Shown here piece after piece: positions 16,411 through 25,486 of a stretch of 64,000 nt of DNA; the stretch's first letter is position 1; the number at the start of each line of letters is the position of its first letter. The stretch covers positions 140,115 through 204,114 of the forward strand of contig NZ_KQ949085.1 of assembly GCF_001514305.1 (NCBI RefSeq), written 5' to 3'. Both the position numbers and the translations under genes were made by a program. A model generated the notes under the pieces. The model did not search any database. It was not told the DNA's origin and saw only the letters and a list, made by a program, of their open reading frames with translations. The stretch comes from Streptomyces dysideae (GTDB lineage Bacteria; Actinomycetota; Actinomycetes; Streptomycetales; Streptomycetaceae).

Positions 16411-18441
16411 ATGACGACGACGGGGGCGGGTGAGGACATGGGGACGAACGAGCCGGGGGCGACCGGAGCGACCGGCGCGAAGGGAACGCCGGGCGCGGCG
16501 GGCGCACGTGACGGCGGCGCGGCGCTGATGGCGGAGATCCGGCGTGTCCTGGCCCGCGTCGACGCGCACGCGGCGGGCGAGACCGGCCAGGGCGCGGAGC
16601 CCGGGCAGGCCGGCGCCCCGGTGCCGACGGACGCCTCCGTCACCGAGCCCCTCGACGCCCTCGTCGCCTGCTTCGGGCTCACCCCCTTCGAACGCGACCT
16701 GATCCTCCTCACCGCCGCCGACGAACTGGACCCCACGACCGCCGCCCGCTGCGCCGCGGCCTGCGGTGATCCGCAGCGGGCGTACCCGACCTTCTCCCTC
16801 GCCCTGGCCGCACTGGCCGAGCCGCACTGGAGCGCGCTCACGCCCGTGGCGCCGTTGCGGCGGTGGCTGATCGTCGAGTTGGACGACGAGTCGCGGCTGA
16901 CGACGTCACGGCTCCGGCTCGACGAGCGCATCCTGCACTTCCTGCTGGGCTCGCCCTATCTGGACGCCCGGCTGCACGGACGCCTGCGCCGCACGCCCGT
17001 GCCGGACCGGCTGCCGCCGTCCTACGACCTGGCCGCGAGCCGGGTCGCCGAGGGCTGGACGACGGTGGCGGGCCCGGACGTGCCGCCGGTCGTCGAGGTG
17101 ACCGGCGGGGATCTGCGCAGCCGCGCCGACATCGCTGCCGCGGCGGCTGCCCGTACCGGGCTCGGGGTGTACGCGATGGGCGCCGAGGACGTTCCGGCGG
17201 ACCCCGCCGAGCGTGACCGGCTCGCCCGGCTCTGGCAGCGCGAGGCGATCCTGCTGCCCGCCGCGCTGCTGGTGGAGGTGGGCGCGGTGGAGCGCGACCA
17301 GCGGGCGGCCACCGAGGCGTTCCTGGCCGGGGCCGCCGTACCCGTCGTGGTGTCCAGCGAGGACCCGCTGCGCACGGACCGCCCGCACGGCGCGCGCGTG
17401 CCCGTGCCGCGTCTCGACGACGAGGAGCAACTCGCCCTCTGGGCCGACGCGTTCCACCCCGTCGCCGACCTCGACGACACCGAACTCCGCTCCCTGATCG
17501 CACAGTTCGAGCTGCCGCCGCACGTCGTGCGCTCCGCGGCCGCCACCGTACGCCGCCGACTCCCCTACGAGGACCGGCTCGACGCCGCCGAACTCGCCTG
17601 GCGGGCCGGCCTGGAGGAGGCCCGGATCGGCATGGACCAACTGGGCCGCCGTATCGAACCGCAGGCCGGCTGGGACGACCTGGTCCTGCACGATCGGCAG
17701 ACGAGCGTGCTGCGCGAGATCGTCGCGCATGTCCGCCAGCGGGCGACCGTCCACCAGGAGTGGGGATTCGCGGCCACCCTGCGCCGCGGCCTGGGCGTCA
17801 CCGCGATGTTCGCGGGCGGCTCCGGCACCGGCAAGACCCTGGCAGCCGAGGTCATGGCGAAGGAACTCGGCCTCGACCTGTTCGTCATCGACCTCTCGCA
17901 GGTGGTGAGCAAGTACATCGGCGAGACGGAGAAGAACCTCCGCCGCGTCTTCGACGCCGCCGAACGAGGTGGCGCGCTCCTGCTCTTCGACGAGGCCGAC
18001 GCGCTGTTCGGCAAACGCAGCGAGGTCAAGGACAGCCACGACCGCTACGCCAACCTCGAAGTCAGCTACCTGCTGATGCGCATGGAGGCCTACCGGGGCC
18101 TGGCCATCCTCACCACCAACATGAAGAAGGCCCTCGACACGGCATTCCTGCGCCGCATCCGCTTCGTGGTCGACTTCCCCTTCCCGGCGGAGCACGAACG
18201 AGCCGAGATCTGGCGGAGGGTGCTTCCGCCGCAAGCACCCGTCAAGGACATCGACGCGGACCTTCTCGCCCAACTGACCGTCGCGGGCGGCTCGATCCGC
18301 AACATCGCGCTGTCCGGCGCGTTCCTGGCCGCCGAGGAGGGCGACCGCCTGCAGATGCGGCACATGCTCGCGGCGGCCCGCACGGAGTATCTGAAGCTGG
18401 AGCGCTCCCTGACGCCGACGGAGGTCCGGGGATGGGTGTGA
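16411..18441 (+). CDS. CIS AAA+ ATPase (Afp15/Pvc15-like)
   Basis: A 676-residue protein. The N-terminal ~35 residues contain a short collagen-like Gly-X-Y run (GATGATGAKGTPGAAGARDG). An ATPase-associated N-terminal domain follows, then a AAA+ core with Walker A AGGSGTGKT (about residues 468-476), Walker B LLLFDEADALFGKR (about 523-536), sensor 1 ILTTNMKKALD and an arginine finger region (FLRRIRFVVDFP). In Afp/PVC this ATPase is needed for particle assembly and is not part of the mature particle. It overlaps the next small gene by 10 nt. The family call is secure; the collagen-like head is odd. Confidence 0.93.
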   Translation: MTTTGAGEDMGTNEPGATGATGAKGTPGAAGARDGGAALMAEIRRVLARVDAHAAGETGQGAEPGQAGAPVPTDASVTEPLDALVACFGLTPFERDLILLTAADELDPTTAARCAAACGDPQRAYPTFSLALAALAEPHWSALTPVAPLRRWLIVELDDESRLTTSRLRLDERILHFLLGSPYLDARLHGRLRRTPVPDRLPPSYDLAASRVAEGWTTVAGPDVPPVVEVTGGDLRSRADIAAAAAARTGLGVYAMGAEDVPADPAERDRLARLWQREAILLPAALLVEVGAVERDQRAATEAFLAGAAVPVVVSSEDPLRTDRPHGARVPVPRLDDEEQLALWADAFHPVADLDDTELRSLIAQFELPPHVVRSAAATVRRRLPYEDRLDAAELAWRAGLEEARIGMDQLGRRIEPQAGWDDLVLHDRQTSVLREIVAHVRQRATVHQEWGFAATLRRGLGVTAMFAGGSGTGKTLAAEVMAKELGLDLFVIDLSQVVSKYIGETEKNLRRVFDAAERGGALLLFDEADALFGKRSEVKDSHDRYANLEVSYLLMRMEAYRGLAILTTNMKKALDTAFLRRIRFVVDFPFPAEHERAEIWRRVLPPQAPVKDIDADLLAQLTVAGGSIRNIALSGAFLAAEEGDRLQMRHMLAAARTEYLKLERSLTPTEVRGWV

Positions 18442-18731
18442 CCAGGAACTCCCGGCATGAGAATCCCCGCGAGATCCGGGTGGAGATCGGCGAACTCGCC
18501 CTGCACGGCTTCCGCGTGGACCCGGACCGGGTCTCGGCCGCGTTCGAGGACGAACTCACCCGGCTGATCCGCGTCCACGGCGTACCGATGGCGACCGACG
18601 GCGCCCTGACCGCCGACACACTCTCCGGCCTGCCCCCACTGCCGGCCGGCCTGTCCGCCCGCCGCCTCGGCCAGGAACTGGCCCGCGCGGTGCACGAGGT
18701 CCTCAGCGGCCACGGGGAGGTGACCCGGTGA
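18432..18731 (+). CDS. Small conserved CIS-operon protein (~99 aa)
   Basis: A 99-residue protein (MGVTRNSRHENPREIRVEIG...) with core segments VEIGELALHGFRVDPDRVSA, LIRVHGV and ARRLGQELARAVHEVL. Similar small proteins with a GELALHGF-like strand occur between the ATPase and the DUF4157 protein in other CIS operons. Its start lies inside the ATPase gene (ATG 18432; GTG 18438 is an alternative) and its stop overlaps the giant gene's GTG start by 4 nt, so the three are tightly coupled. A chaperone or adaptor role for the giant protein is a guess from position. Confidence 0.7.
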   Translation: MGVTRNSRHENPREIRVEIGELALHGFRVDPDRVSAAFEDELTRLIRVHGVPMATDGALTADTLSGLPPLPAGLSARRLGQELARAVHEVLSGHGEVTR

Positions 18732-21700
18732 CCTTCCAGTCCCAGGAAGCCAGTTCCGAGCAGACGGCCGAACAGCGCCGCCGCAAGCGCAAGGAACGCA
18801 CCGCCAAGTCCCGTACGCCCGAGCCCAAGGACATCGTCAGCGGCGCCGGGCAGCCTCTCGACCCCGGCATACGACGGGAGTTGGAGGAAACGCTCGGCCA
18901 CGACCTGAGCCGCGTACGCCTGCACACCGGCCGCGACGCCGGACACCTCACGGACCTCCTCGGCGCGGACGCGGTCGCCGTCGGCCAGGACATCTTCTTC
19001 GCCGAGGGCACCTTCAAGCCGGGCACCGACGAGGGCCGCCGCCTCCTCGCCCACGAACTCCTGCACACCGTCCAGAACCCGCACGGCCTCGGCACACTGC
19101 GCGCCGGGCGCGAGCTGGGCGCGGTGAGCCTGCCGCAGCAGGCCATCGAGCGGGAGGCTGAAGCGGCGGCACAGGATCTCGTACGGCAGCCGGAGCCCGG
19201 CTCCGCCGCCGAGTCGACGGAGATCGAGGAGGGCCAGGCCACGCCCGGCTGGCTGCGGTACGCCACGGCCGACGCCGACCGCCGCCGTATGGAGGAACTG
19301 GACCCGGCGACCGTCGTCGACCGCATGGCCAACACCCTCCTGCGCTCCCTGCGCGGTGACCCGGAGGACCGGTCGGGGCGGGTGCGGTTGCAGTTGGCGC
19401 GGATGGCGCCGCAGGTGCAGGACATCGTCCTGGACCGGCTGGAGCTGCGGCTGCCGACGCCTGTGGTCGACCGGCTGTTGGAGGCCGTGGAGGAGATGGA
19501 ACAGGCCGGTCCGCTGCCGTCGGAGGCCGCGGCGGCCCCGTTGGCCGTGCCTGGTGCGGTGGAGGAGGTCGAGGAGGAGCGCGAGCGGGCGTCGGGCGAG
19601 GAGCGGCAGGAGGAGGACGAGCCCGCGGACGGCCCCCGGGAGGAGGGCGACGGGCGGACCGCCCCCGCTGACGACCGGAAGGACGAGGACGCCAAGGGCC
19701 AGGAGAGCGACGCGTCCGGCGGGCAGGGCGCTGCCAGGGACCGCGAGGAGGCGGCTGGTCGACAGCAGGAACGTTCCCAGGACCAGCAGGAGGACCGGCA
19801 GGCCTCCGGTCAGGGCGCACAGAAGGACGCCGCGGACGAGCGCAAAGACGCGGCGAGCACCGAGAAGGAGCAGAAGGAGCAGGACCAGAGCGACGAGCGG
19901 GAGGCGCAGGAGGACACGGACGGTGCGCAGGACGAGGCCGCGCCGGAACCGGAGGAGCACGCCACTGAGCAGGAGCCGCAACAGGCCGAGGCTGTCCGGG
20001 AACAGGCTCCCGCCCCGGCGGCGGTGGACCGGAGCGGTGCGGAGCCGGGAGAGAGGCCGCGCACCGCCGGTGACATCGGTACGGCCCGTACCGTGGGGGA
20101 TCCGGAGAACGAACAGGACGCCGACGACGAGCCGTTGGGGCTGGATGCGGAGTCCGCCGAGGACGACACCGAACCGGACGCCGGCGAGGAGGCGGGCGAC
20201 GGCCGTGCGCCCGACGCCGACACCGCGCCGTCGGGCGAGGACTCGGCGGTCGACCCACGGCTGTTCGAGCGGCGCAAGAGGGGAGCGCCCCGTGCGCCCC
20301 TTTCGTTCTCCGATGGCCCGTCGGTTGCGGATGAGGCCCAGGACACGGCGGAACCCGAGCCCGTCCCCGACAGCGGCGCGCGCACCGACGAGGACGACGC
20401 CGAGGACCGGGCTGTCCAAGAGCTCATGGACGACATCACCGCGGGCCAGGACCCCGTGGCGGACGGGGACAGCCCGGCCGGGGCCGCGGCATCGTCGGGT
20501 CTCGGAGCGCTGGGAACGTCCATGTCGGGCACGGGCAAGGATGCGGACAGGGAGCGGTCGGAGGATGCCGAGGCCGCGCGGCGCGACGAGGAAGCACGCG
20601 CCGCCGACGGTGCCGGACAGGACACCGTGCCCGCTCCCGGTGAGGCGGCCGGGCCCGGACAGTTGGCCAAGGCGGACGAGGACGCACGTACCCAGACAGC
20701 GGGCTCGCCGTCGGGCAGTAAGGGTGCGTCGGACGGCGGGAGCCGCGGCGAAGAAGCAGGCAGGACGGCATCGGAGGCGGGCGCCTCGGGCCGGAACGGG
20801 ACGGAGGCCGGCGGAGGCGGGAAGGACACGGGCCAGCAGGCCGGCAAGGGCACAAGCCAGTCCGAGAACGCCACCGGCCAGGAGGGGAAGGGAACGGACC
20901 AGGGCAAGGACGGCACACAGTCCGCCCCCACCACGCCCCCTTCGATCGACCAGGACGTGACCGACGGCAACGGCAACGCCACGTCTCCCGGCCCCGTGAC
21001 CGGCCCCGACAAGGTCTCCGCCTCGGGACCCGCCACCGCCCCGAAACTGGCACCGGGCAACGGCCCCGCTCCCATGTCCGCCGGACCGGAGGCGAGGACC
21101 AACACTCCCAAGGCCACCGAGGCACCGGTATCCGGCGGGTCGACGGGAGGCTCGAAAGGCTCGCGCGCCCGGCCGACGGGCAGCAAACGGCAGGCGGCAC
21201 GGCAGGCCGCGAAGACCGCTCGCAAGGGTGGCGGTGGCGGCGGCCGTACGGCATCCGCACCCGCACCCGTTCGGTCCGGTGGCCGTGGCGGCAGCCGTAG
21301 CGCCCCGGCCGGCGGTTCGAAGGCCAAGAAGGAGGCACCCGCCCCGGACGTCTCGAACGCCACGCCCGAGTCGGGTCTGGCGACGGCGGGATCGCTCAAG
21401 CCGCACCAGGCGTTGGAGACGCTGAAGGGCGTTGACGGCGCGGTGGGGCGTTCGGTCGAGAAGGAGCGCTCGACGCTGCGCAAGGCGCCGCCGAAGACGC
21501 AGCGGCCGTCCGGTTCACCGCGCACGGTGCCCGGCGGCCCGACGCCCGCGGCCCCCGGCACCTACACCAACGCGAAGGTCGCCCGCACCGAGGCCACAGC
21601 GGGCAGGACACCCGAGATCACCGGCGAACAGAAGCCGGAAGGCGAGGTCCCGGGCGCGAACGTGCCCGAGCCGAGCTGGTGGGACATCGCCCTCACCATC

Positions 21701-24700
21701 GGCGCCCAGCTGTTCGGCAAGCTCCTCAAGGAGATCCTCCCACTCGACGACCTGATCGACTCCATCCTCGGGCTGCCCACCCAGGACGAGGGACTACAGA
21801 AGGCCAAGGTGGGCGACGCCCCCCGCCTGCCCCTGGAGAACGACTCCGACCCGCAGCGCACCGACGAGCAGAGCGGCAAGCTCGACGAACGCAAGACCGA
21901 ACTCCACCAGGCCGGGCGTGACGACGCGGCCCGCCCCATGGGCGAGGACCAGCTCTACCCGGACGTCCCCAAGGAGACCCTGACCGGCAAGGTGCCCGGC
22001 GGGAAGAAGAGGGGGAAAGCCGGCGGCCCGCGCTCGGTGTCCGCCGGCGTGCCCATCGAGTCCGCCTCCGCCGTCGCCGAACACGACCGCGGCCCGCAGA
22101 TCCAGGCCGGCTTCACCGAGGGCCGGCAGAAGATGGGCCAGGAGCGCCAGGCCAAGGACAAGAAGGCCACGGACGACCGCAAGCAGCACGACGAGGACCT
22201 CAAGCGCGAGGTCGACGCCAGCAGCAAGAAGCAGTCCGACGCCCGCGACAAGGGCCGCACCGACATCTCCGACTCCCGCGACCAGTGGCGCAAGGAGCAG
22301 GACGACAAGGTCGCGGAGATCGACGACAAGAAGGGCAAGAAGTACGACAAAGTCCGCGAAGACGTCAAGAAGAAGGAAGAGGACACCGACAAGGACGTCG
22401 ACAAGCGCACCGAGGACGACAACAAGAAGATCGAGACGGAGCAGACCACCGCCGAGCAGGACGCGGAGAAGAAGCAGAACGAGGGCAAGGACGACGCCGA
22501 CAACTGGCTCGAAGAGGCCATCGAGAAGCTGAAGGAGTTCTTCGAGGGCCTCAAGAACGCCATCAAGGGCATCTTCGAGAAGGCCCGCAAGGCCGTCACG
22601 GATCTCATCGACCAGTTCAAGCAGCAGGTCTTCAAGCTCATCGACGACGCCCGCAACTGGGTCATCGACCAGATCAACACCTTCGCCGACGCCCTGATCG
22701 CCCTCGGCGACGAACTCCTCGCCGACTACCCGGCGATGCGCGACAAGTGGCGCAACACCATCGACGGTGCCCGCGACTGGGCCGTGCAGAAGGTCAACGA
22801 GTTCGCCGACGCCCTCAAGGAGGTCGCCGGGAAGCTGCTCGACGGCCTGTGCGGTGCGCTGCTCGCCGGCCTCGACCTCCTGGAGACCGGACTGCTGGCG
22901 GCCGTCGACGTCGCCGAGTTCGTCACGGTCGGCGCCCTGGAGTTCGGTGCCGCGGTCGTCCAGGGCCTCGGCGAATGGGCGGCCATCTTCAACGACATCG
23001 TCTCCGACCCCGGCGGCTGGATCAGCAAGGCGGGCGCCGCGGCCGAGACCGGCGCCAGGGATCACCTCTTCGACGAGATCAAGACCGCCGTCAAGGCCTG
23101 GTTCAACCAGAAGGTCCAGGAGATCATCGGCATCCCGATGGAGGATTTCCAGGCCCTGATCGACGGCGGCGTCACGGTCGACCAGATGGCCCAGATGGCC
23201 TGGGACGAAGCGGTACCCCAACTCCCCATCATCATCGGCGTGTTGGTCGTCGAGAAGGTCGTCGCCAAGCTCATCCCCGGCGCCGGCTGGGTGATGGCGA
23301 TCATCGACGCCCTTCAGGTGGCGTGGGAAGTGCTGAGCGAGGTCCTCAACGCCTTCGGGCTCTTCATGGACTTCCTGAAGTCGGTCAAGAGCGGCAACGG
23401 CGCGCTGCCCTTCGCGAAGGCGGTCGCCGCCGGTGTCGTGGCCCTGCTCGAGATCGTCTACCAGTTCCTGATCGAGGGCGTCAGCAGGTTCATGGGCAAG
23501 GTCGCCGAGCGGCTCGGGGACATGCTGAAGAAGATCCGCACGAAGAAGGACAAGCCCGGGCAGCCGGACACCCCCGACCAGCCGTCCACGCCGAACAAAC
23601 CGAAGGACGAGAAGCCGAAGGACGAGAAGCCGAGGGACGAGAAGCCGAGGGACGAGAAGCCGAGGGACGAGAAGCCGAGGGACGAGAAGCCGAGGGACGA
23701 GAAGCCGAAGGACGAGAAGCCCAAGGAGGACGACCCGTCGGCCACGAACAAGCCGGCCGACCGCCCGGCCCCGCGCAAGCCGTCCCCGGACAAGACGTCC
23801 CGCCCCCAGTCCAAGCCCCGCCCCGGCAAGCGCTCTTCCCCGGAGAAGAAGCCGCGCCCCTCGCACACGACCAGGCCGAAGAAGCGCCGCGACGACGACG
23901 AACGCCGTGAGGAGGGCCGCGACATCAACGCGGCCAGGCGGAAAGCGAAGGACGCGGAGAAGAGGACGCGCCACGAGGACCGGGACGGCCGCACCTCACG
24001 CCGTGGCCCGGCCCGTGACACGCTCCGCCCCGACCGGCGCCGTCGCGGCAGGGACCGAACGGACGAGCGCGACCGCGATCCCAGGAACACGCGCCCCGAC
24101 GACAAGCGCCGCACGGACGACCGCCATCCGGACCGCGACGGCAGGGACGACCGGCGTCGTGACACCGGCCGGGATCGTGACCGCGACCGTGACCGCGACC
24201 GGGATCGCGACCGGGACCGCGATGGGGACCGTCGTCCCGGAGACCGTCGTCCCGGAGACCGTCCCCGCCGCCGGGACCGGCGCGATGACACCACGAAGCC
24301 GGTAAACCTGCCGAAGGTGCCGTTCGCCGACGCTGACGACGGCGAGCGACACACGCTGATGTTCCACGGCCGGGGCCCGCGCGCACCGATGTACATCCAC
24401 AGCACGCCGCAGGAGGTGCCGCCGTTCATGGCGGACTGGCGCAAGGACCTGGACAAGCCTGAGGCCGAGAATGACAAGGCGAAGCAGTTGGATTACGTGA
24501 ACTCGGCCGAGGAGGAGTACAAGGAAGCGTTGGCGATCCAGGCGAGGATCCCGGTGGAAACCGACACGGAGAAGCGGAAGCGGGAGGCCGAGCAGAACAA
24601 GAGGGAACTGGCGCGGCAGATGAAGAAATTCGCCGGCCAGGCCCGCCATCGGCTCTACTTCGACATTCCCGAAGAACAACTCCAGCCCTTCACCAACCTC

Positions 24701-25486
24701 ACGCTCGGCCCCCACGATCGGCGGCCGGACGAGGACCACGAGTCCAAGTTCATCGGCACGCCGTCGAAGACGGTCTTCGGAGGCGGCGGCCAGGACGCCA
24801 ACAGGGCCCCCTTGGGACAGCCGCCCGGCTGGAGCGATGATGTGGTGAAACGGGGACTGAGCGAAGGATCTCGCTGGGTCCGTATGCACCTGCTGCCGGA
24901 GCGGATGGGCGGCAAGGCGACGGGGAACAACCTGGTGCCGGCGCGTGGTCGGGAGACGAACCAGGCTGCCCTGCGGGGCATTGAGGATGAGGCGTACAAC
25001 GCGATCGGGGACACAGAAACCCTCATCTGGTATCACTCCGGTGCGAAGTTCAACCACCCCGACTGGCCTCATCTGCCGAGCTACATCTACGCGAAGTACG
25101 GCGGCTACGAAAAGGTCGGCGGAACGGGCAAGAGCCCGGACGACTGGCGGGAAAAGGGTTTGACGACGCCGTGGGACCAGAGCCCCGAGCCGATCGCCGC
25201 GAATGAGAAGACCCGCCTGTCCATCAACAGCGTTGGCGGCCCCTCCGTCCAGGTCAGGCTTCTCGGGGGCAGTCACCCGCGCCTCGCAGACCATTTCGTC
25301 AAGGCTCGCAACAAGCTGTTCGAACAAGGGGGAAGATTGACGAAGGCAGGCGGAGGGCGTCAGTTGAGGAAGATGATGCGGGACTACGCCCGGGACACCA
25401 AAATCTCCTTGGCGGGCCTGGAGCTCATGGTGGCCAACTACGAACAGTTCATTGATGAGAACGAAGTGAGCTGGACTGTGTCATGA
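18728..25486 (+). CDS. Giant eCIS-core (DUF4157) protein: tape-measure-like body with C-terminal nuclease-like toxin
   Basis: 2252 residues. Residues ~40-115 are the DUF4157/eCIS-core domain (LSRVRLHTG, AVGQDIFFAEGTFKPG, HELLHTVQ at ~108-115, a zincin-like motif). Residues ~255-970 are highly charged, Gly/Ala/Gln-rich and probably disordered. A conserved-looking segment (WWDIALTIGAQLFGKLLKEI) starts near 983. Residues ~1135-1258 are a charged coiled coil, and ~1258-1610 are long amphipathic/hydrophobic helices. A KPRDE repeat tract and an Arg-Asp tract follow. The last ~400 residues form a separate domain containing RMHLLPERMGG, then NNLVPARGRETN (~2052-2078), resembling HNH/non-specific endonuclease toxins. 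It overlaps the next gene by ATGA. Known: DUF4157 marks CIS-associated toxins. Inferred: it may be effector, tape measure, or both. Confidence 0.8.
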   Translation: MTFQSQEASSEQTAEQRRRKRKERTAKSRTPEPKDIVSGAGQPLDPGIRRELEETLGHDLSRVRLHTGRDAGHLTDLLGADAVAVGQDIFFAEGTFKPGTDEGRRLLAHELLHTVQNPHGLGTLRAGRELGAVSLPQQAIEREAEAAAQDLVRQPEPGSAAESTEIEEGQATPGWLRYATADADRRRMEELDPATVVDRMANTLLRSLRGDPEDRSGRVRLQLARMAPQVQDIVLDRLELRLPTPVVDRLLEAVEEMEQAGPLPSEAAAAPLAVPGAVEEVEEERERASGEERQEEDEPADGPREEGDGRTAPADDRKDEDAKGQESDASGGQGAARDREEAAGRQQERSQDQQEDRQASGQGAQKDAADERKDAASTEKEQKEQDQSDEREAQEDTDGAQDEAAPEPEEHATEQEPQQAEAVREQAPAPAAVDRSGAEPGERPRTAGDIGTARTVGDPENEQDADDEPLGLDAESAEDDTEPDAGEEAGDGRAPDADTAPSGEDSAVDPRLFERRKRGAPRAPLSFSDGPSVADEAQDTAEPEPVPDSGARTDEDDAEDRAVQELMDDITAGQDPVADGDSPAGAAASSGLGALGTSMSGTGKDADRERSEDAEAARRDEEARAADGAGQDTVPAPGEAAGPGQLAKADEDARTQTAGSPSGSKGASDGGSRGEEAGRTASEAGASGRNGTEAGGGGKDTGQQAGKGTSQSENATGQEGKGTDQGKDGTQSAPTTPPSIDQDVTDGNGNATSPGPVTGPDKVSASGPATAPKLAPGNGPAPMSAGPEARTNTPKATEAPVSGGSTGGSKGSRARPTGSKRQAARQAAKTARKGGGGGGRTASAPAPVRSGGRGGSRSAPAGGSKAKKEAPAPDVSNATPESGLATAGSLKPHQALETLKGVDGAVGRSVEKERSTLRKAPPKTQRPSGSPRTVPGGPTPAAPGTYTNAKVARTEATAGRTPEITGEQKPEGEVPGANVPEPSWWDIALTIGAQLFGKLLKEILPLDDLIDSILGLPTQDEGLQKAKVGDAPRLPLENDSDPQRTDEQSGKLDERKTELHQAGRDDAARPMGEDQLYPDVPKETLTGKVPGGKKRGKAGGPRSVSAGVPIESASAVAEHDRGPQIQAGFTEGRQKMGQERQAKDKKATDDRKQHDEDLKREVDASSKKQSDARDKGRTDISDSRDQWRKEQDDKVAEIDDKKGKKYDKVREDVKKKEEDTDKDVDKRTEDDNKKIETEQTTAEQDAEKKQNEGKDDADNWLEEAIEKLKEFFEGLKNAIKGIFEKARKAVTDLIDQFKQQVFKLIDDARNWVIDQINTFADALIALGDELLADYPAMRDKWRNTIDGARDWAVQKVNEFADALKEVAGKLLDGLCGALLAGLDLLETGLLAAVDVAEFVTVGALEFGAAVVQGLGEWAAIFNDIVSDPGGWISKAGAAAETGARDHLFDEIKTAVKAWFNQKVQEIIGIPMEDFQALIDGGVTVDQMAQMAWDEAVPQLPIIIGVLVVEKVVAKLIPGAGWVMAIIDALQVAWEVLSEVLNAFGLFMDFLKSVKSGNGALPFAKAVAAGVVALLEIVYQFLIEGVSRFMGKVAERLGDMLKKIRTKKDKPGQPDTPDQPSTPNKPKDEKPKDEKPRDEKPRDEKPRDEKPRDEKPRDEKPKDEKPKEDDPSATNKPADRPAPRKPSPDKTSRPQSKPRPGKRSSPEKKPRPSHTTRPKKRRDDDERREEGRDINAARRKAKDAEKRTRHEDRDGRTSRRGPARDTLRPDRRRRGRDRTDERDRDPRNTRPDDKRRTDDRHPDRDGRDDRRRDTGRDRDRDRDRDRDRDRDRDGDRRPGDRRPGDRPRRRDRRDDTTKPVNLPKVPFADADDGERHTLMFHGRGPRAPMYIHSTPQEVPPFMADWRKDLDKPEAENDKAKQLDYVNSAEEEYKEALAIQARIPVETDTEKRKREAEQNKRELARQMKKFAGQARHRLYFDIPEEQLQPFTNLTLGPHDRRPDEDHESKFIGTPSKTVFGGGGQDANRAPLGQPPGWSDDVVKRGLSEGSRWVRMHLLPERMGGKATGNNLVPARGRETNQAALRGIEDEAYNAIGDTETLIWYHSGAKFNHPDWPHLPSYIYAKYGGYEKVGGTGKSPDDWREKGLTTPWDQSPEPIAANEKTRLSINSVGGPSVQVRLLGGSHPRLADHFVKARNKLFEQGGRLTKAGGGRQLRKMMRDYARDTKISLAGLELMVANYEQFIDENEVSWTVS
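23597..23731 (+). repeat. 15-bp in-frame tandem repeat encoding KPRDE/KPKDE
   Basis: Nine consecutive 15-bp units inside the giant DUF4157 gene encode KPKDE twice, KPRDE five times, KPKDE once and a degenerate KPKED. The five central copies are essentially identical at DNA level (AAGCCGAGGGACGAG), so copy number probably varies between strains. The encoded stretch is a flexible charged linker between the helical body and the C-terminal part. Confidence 0.95.
24165..24228 (+). repeat. Arg-Asp dipeptide repeat tract
   Basis: Within the giant gene, about ten alternating Arg-Asp pairs are encoded by near-repeats of GACCGC and GACCGG, flanked by two exact copies of an Arg-Arg-Pro-Gly-Asp coding unit (CGTCGTCCCGGAGAC). 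It is a highly charged spacer immediately before the toxin-like C-terminal domain. Confidence 0.85.

Noticed and set aside
23597..23731. CRISPR-like array
   Set aside because: The 15-bp units are contiguous, without spacers, in frame and encode a KPRDE peptide repeat.
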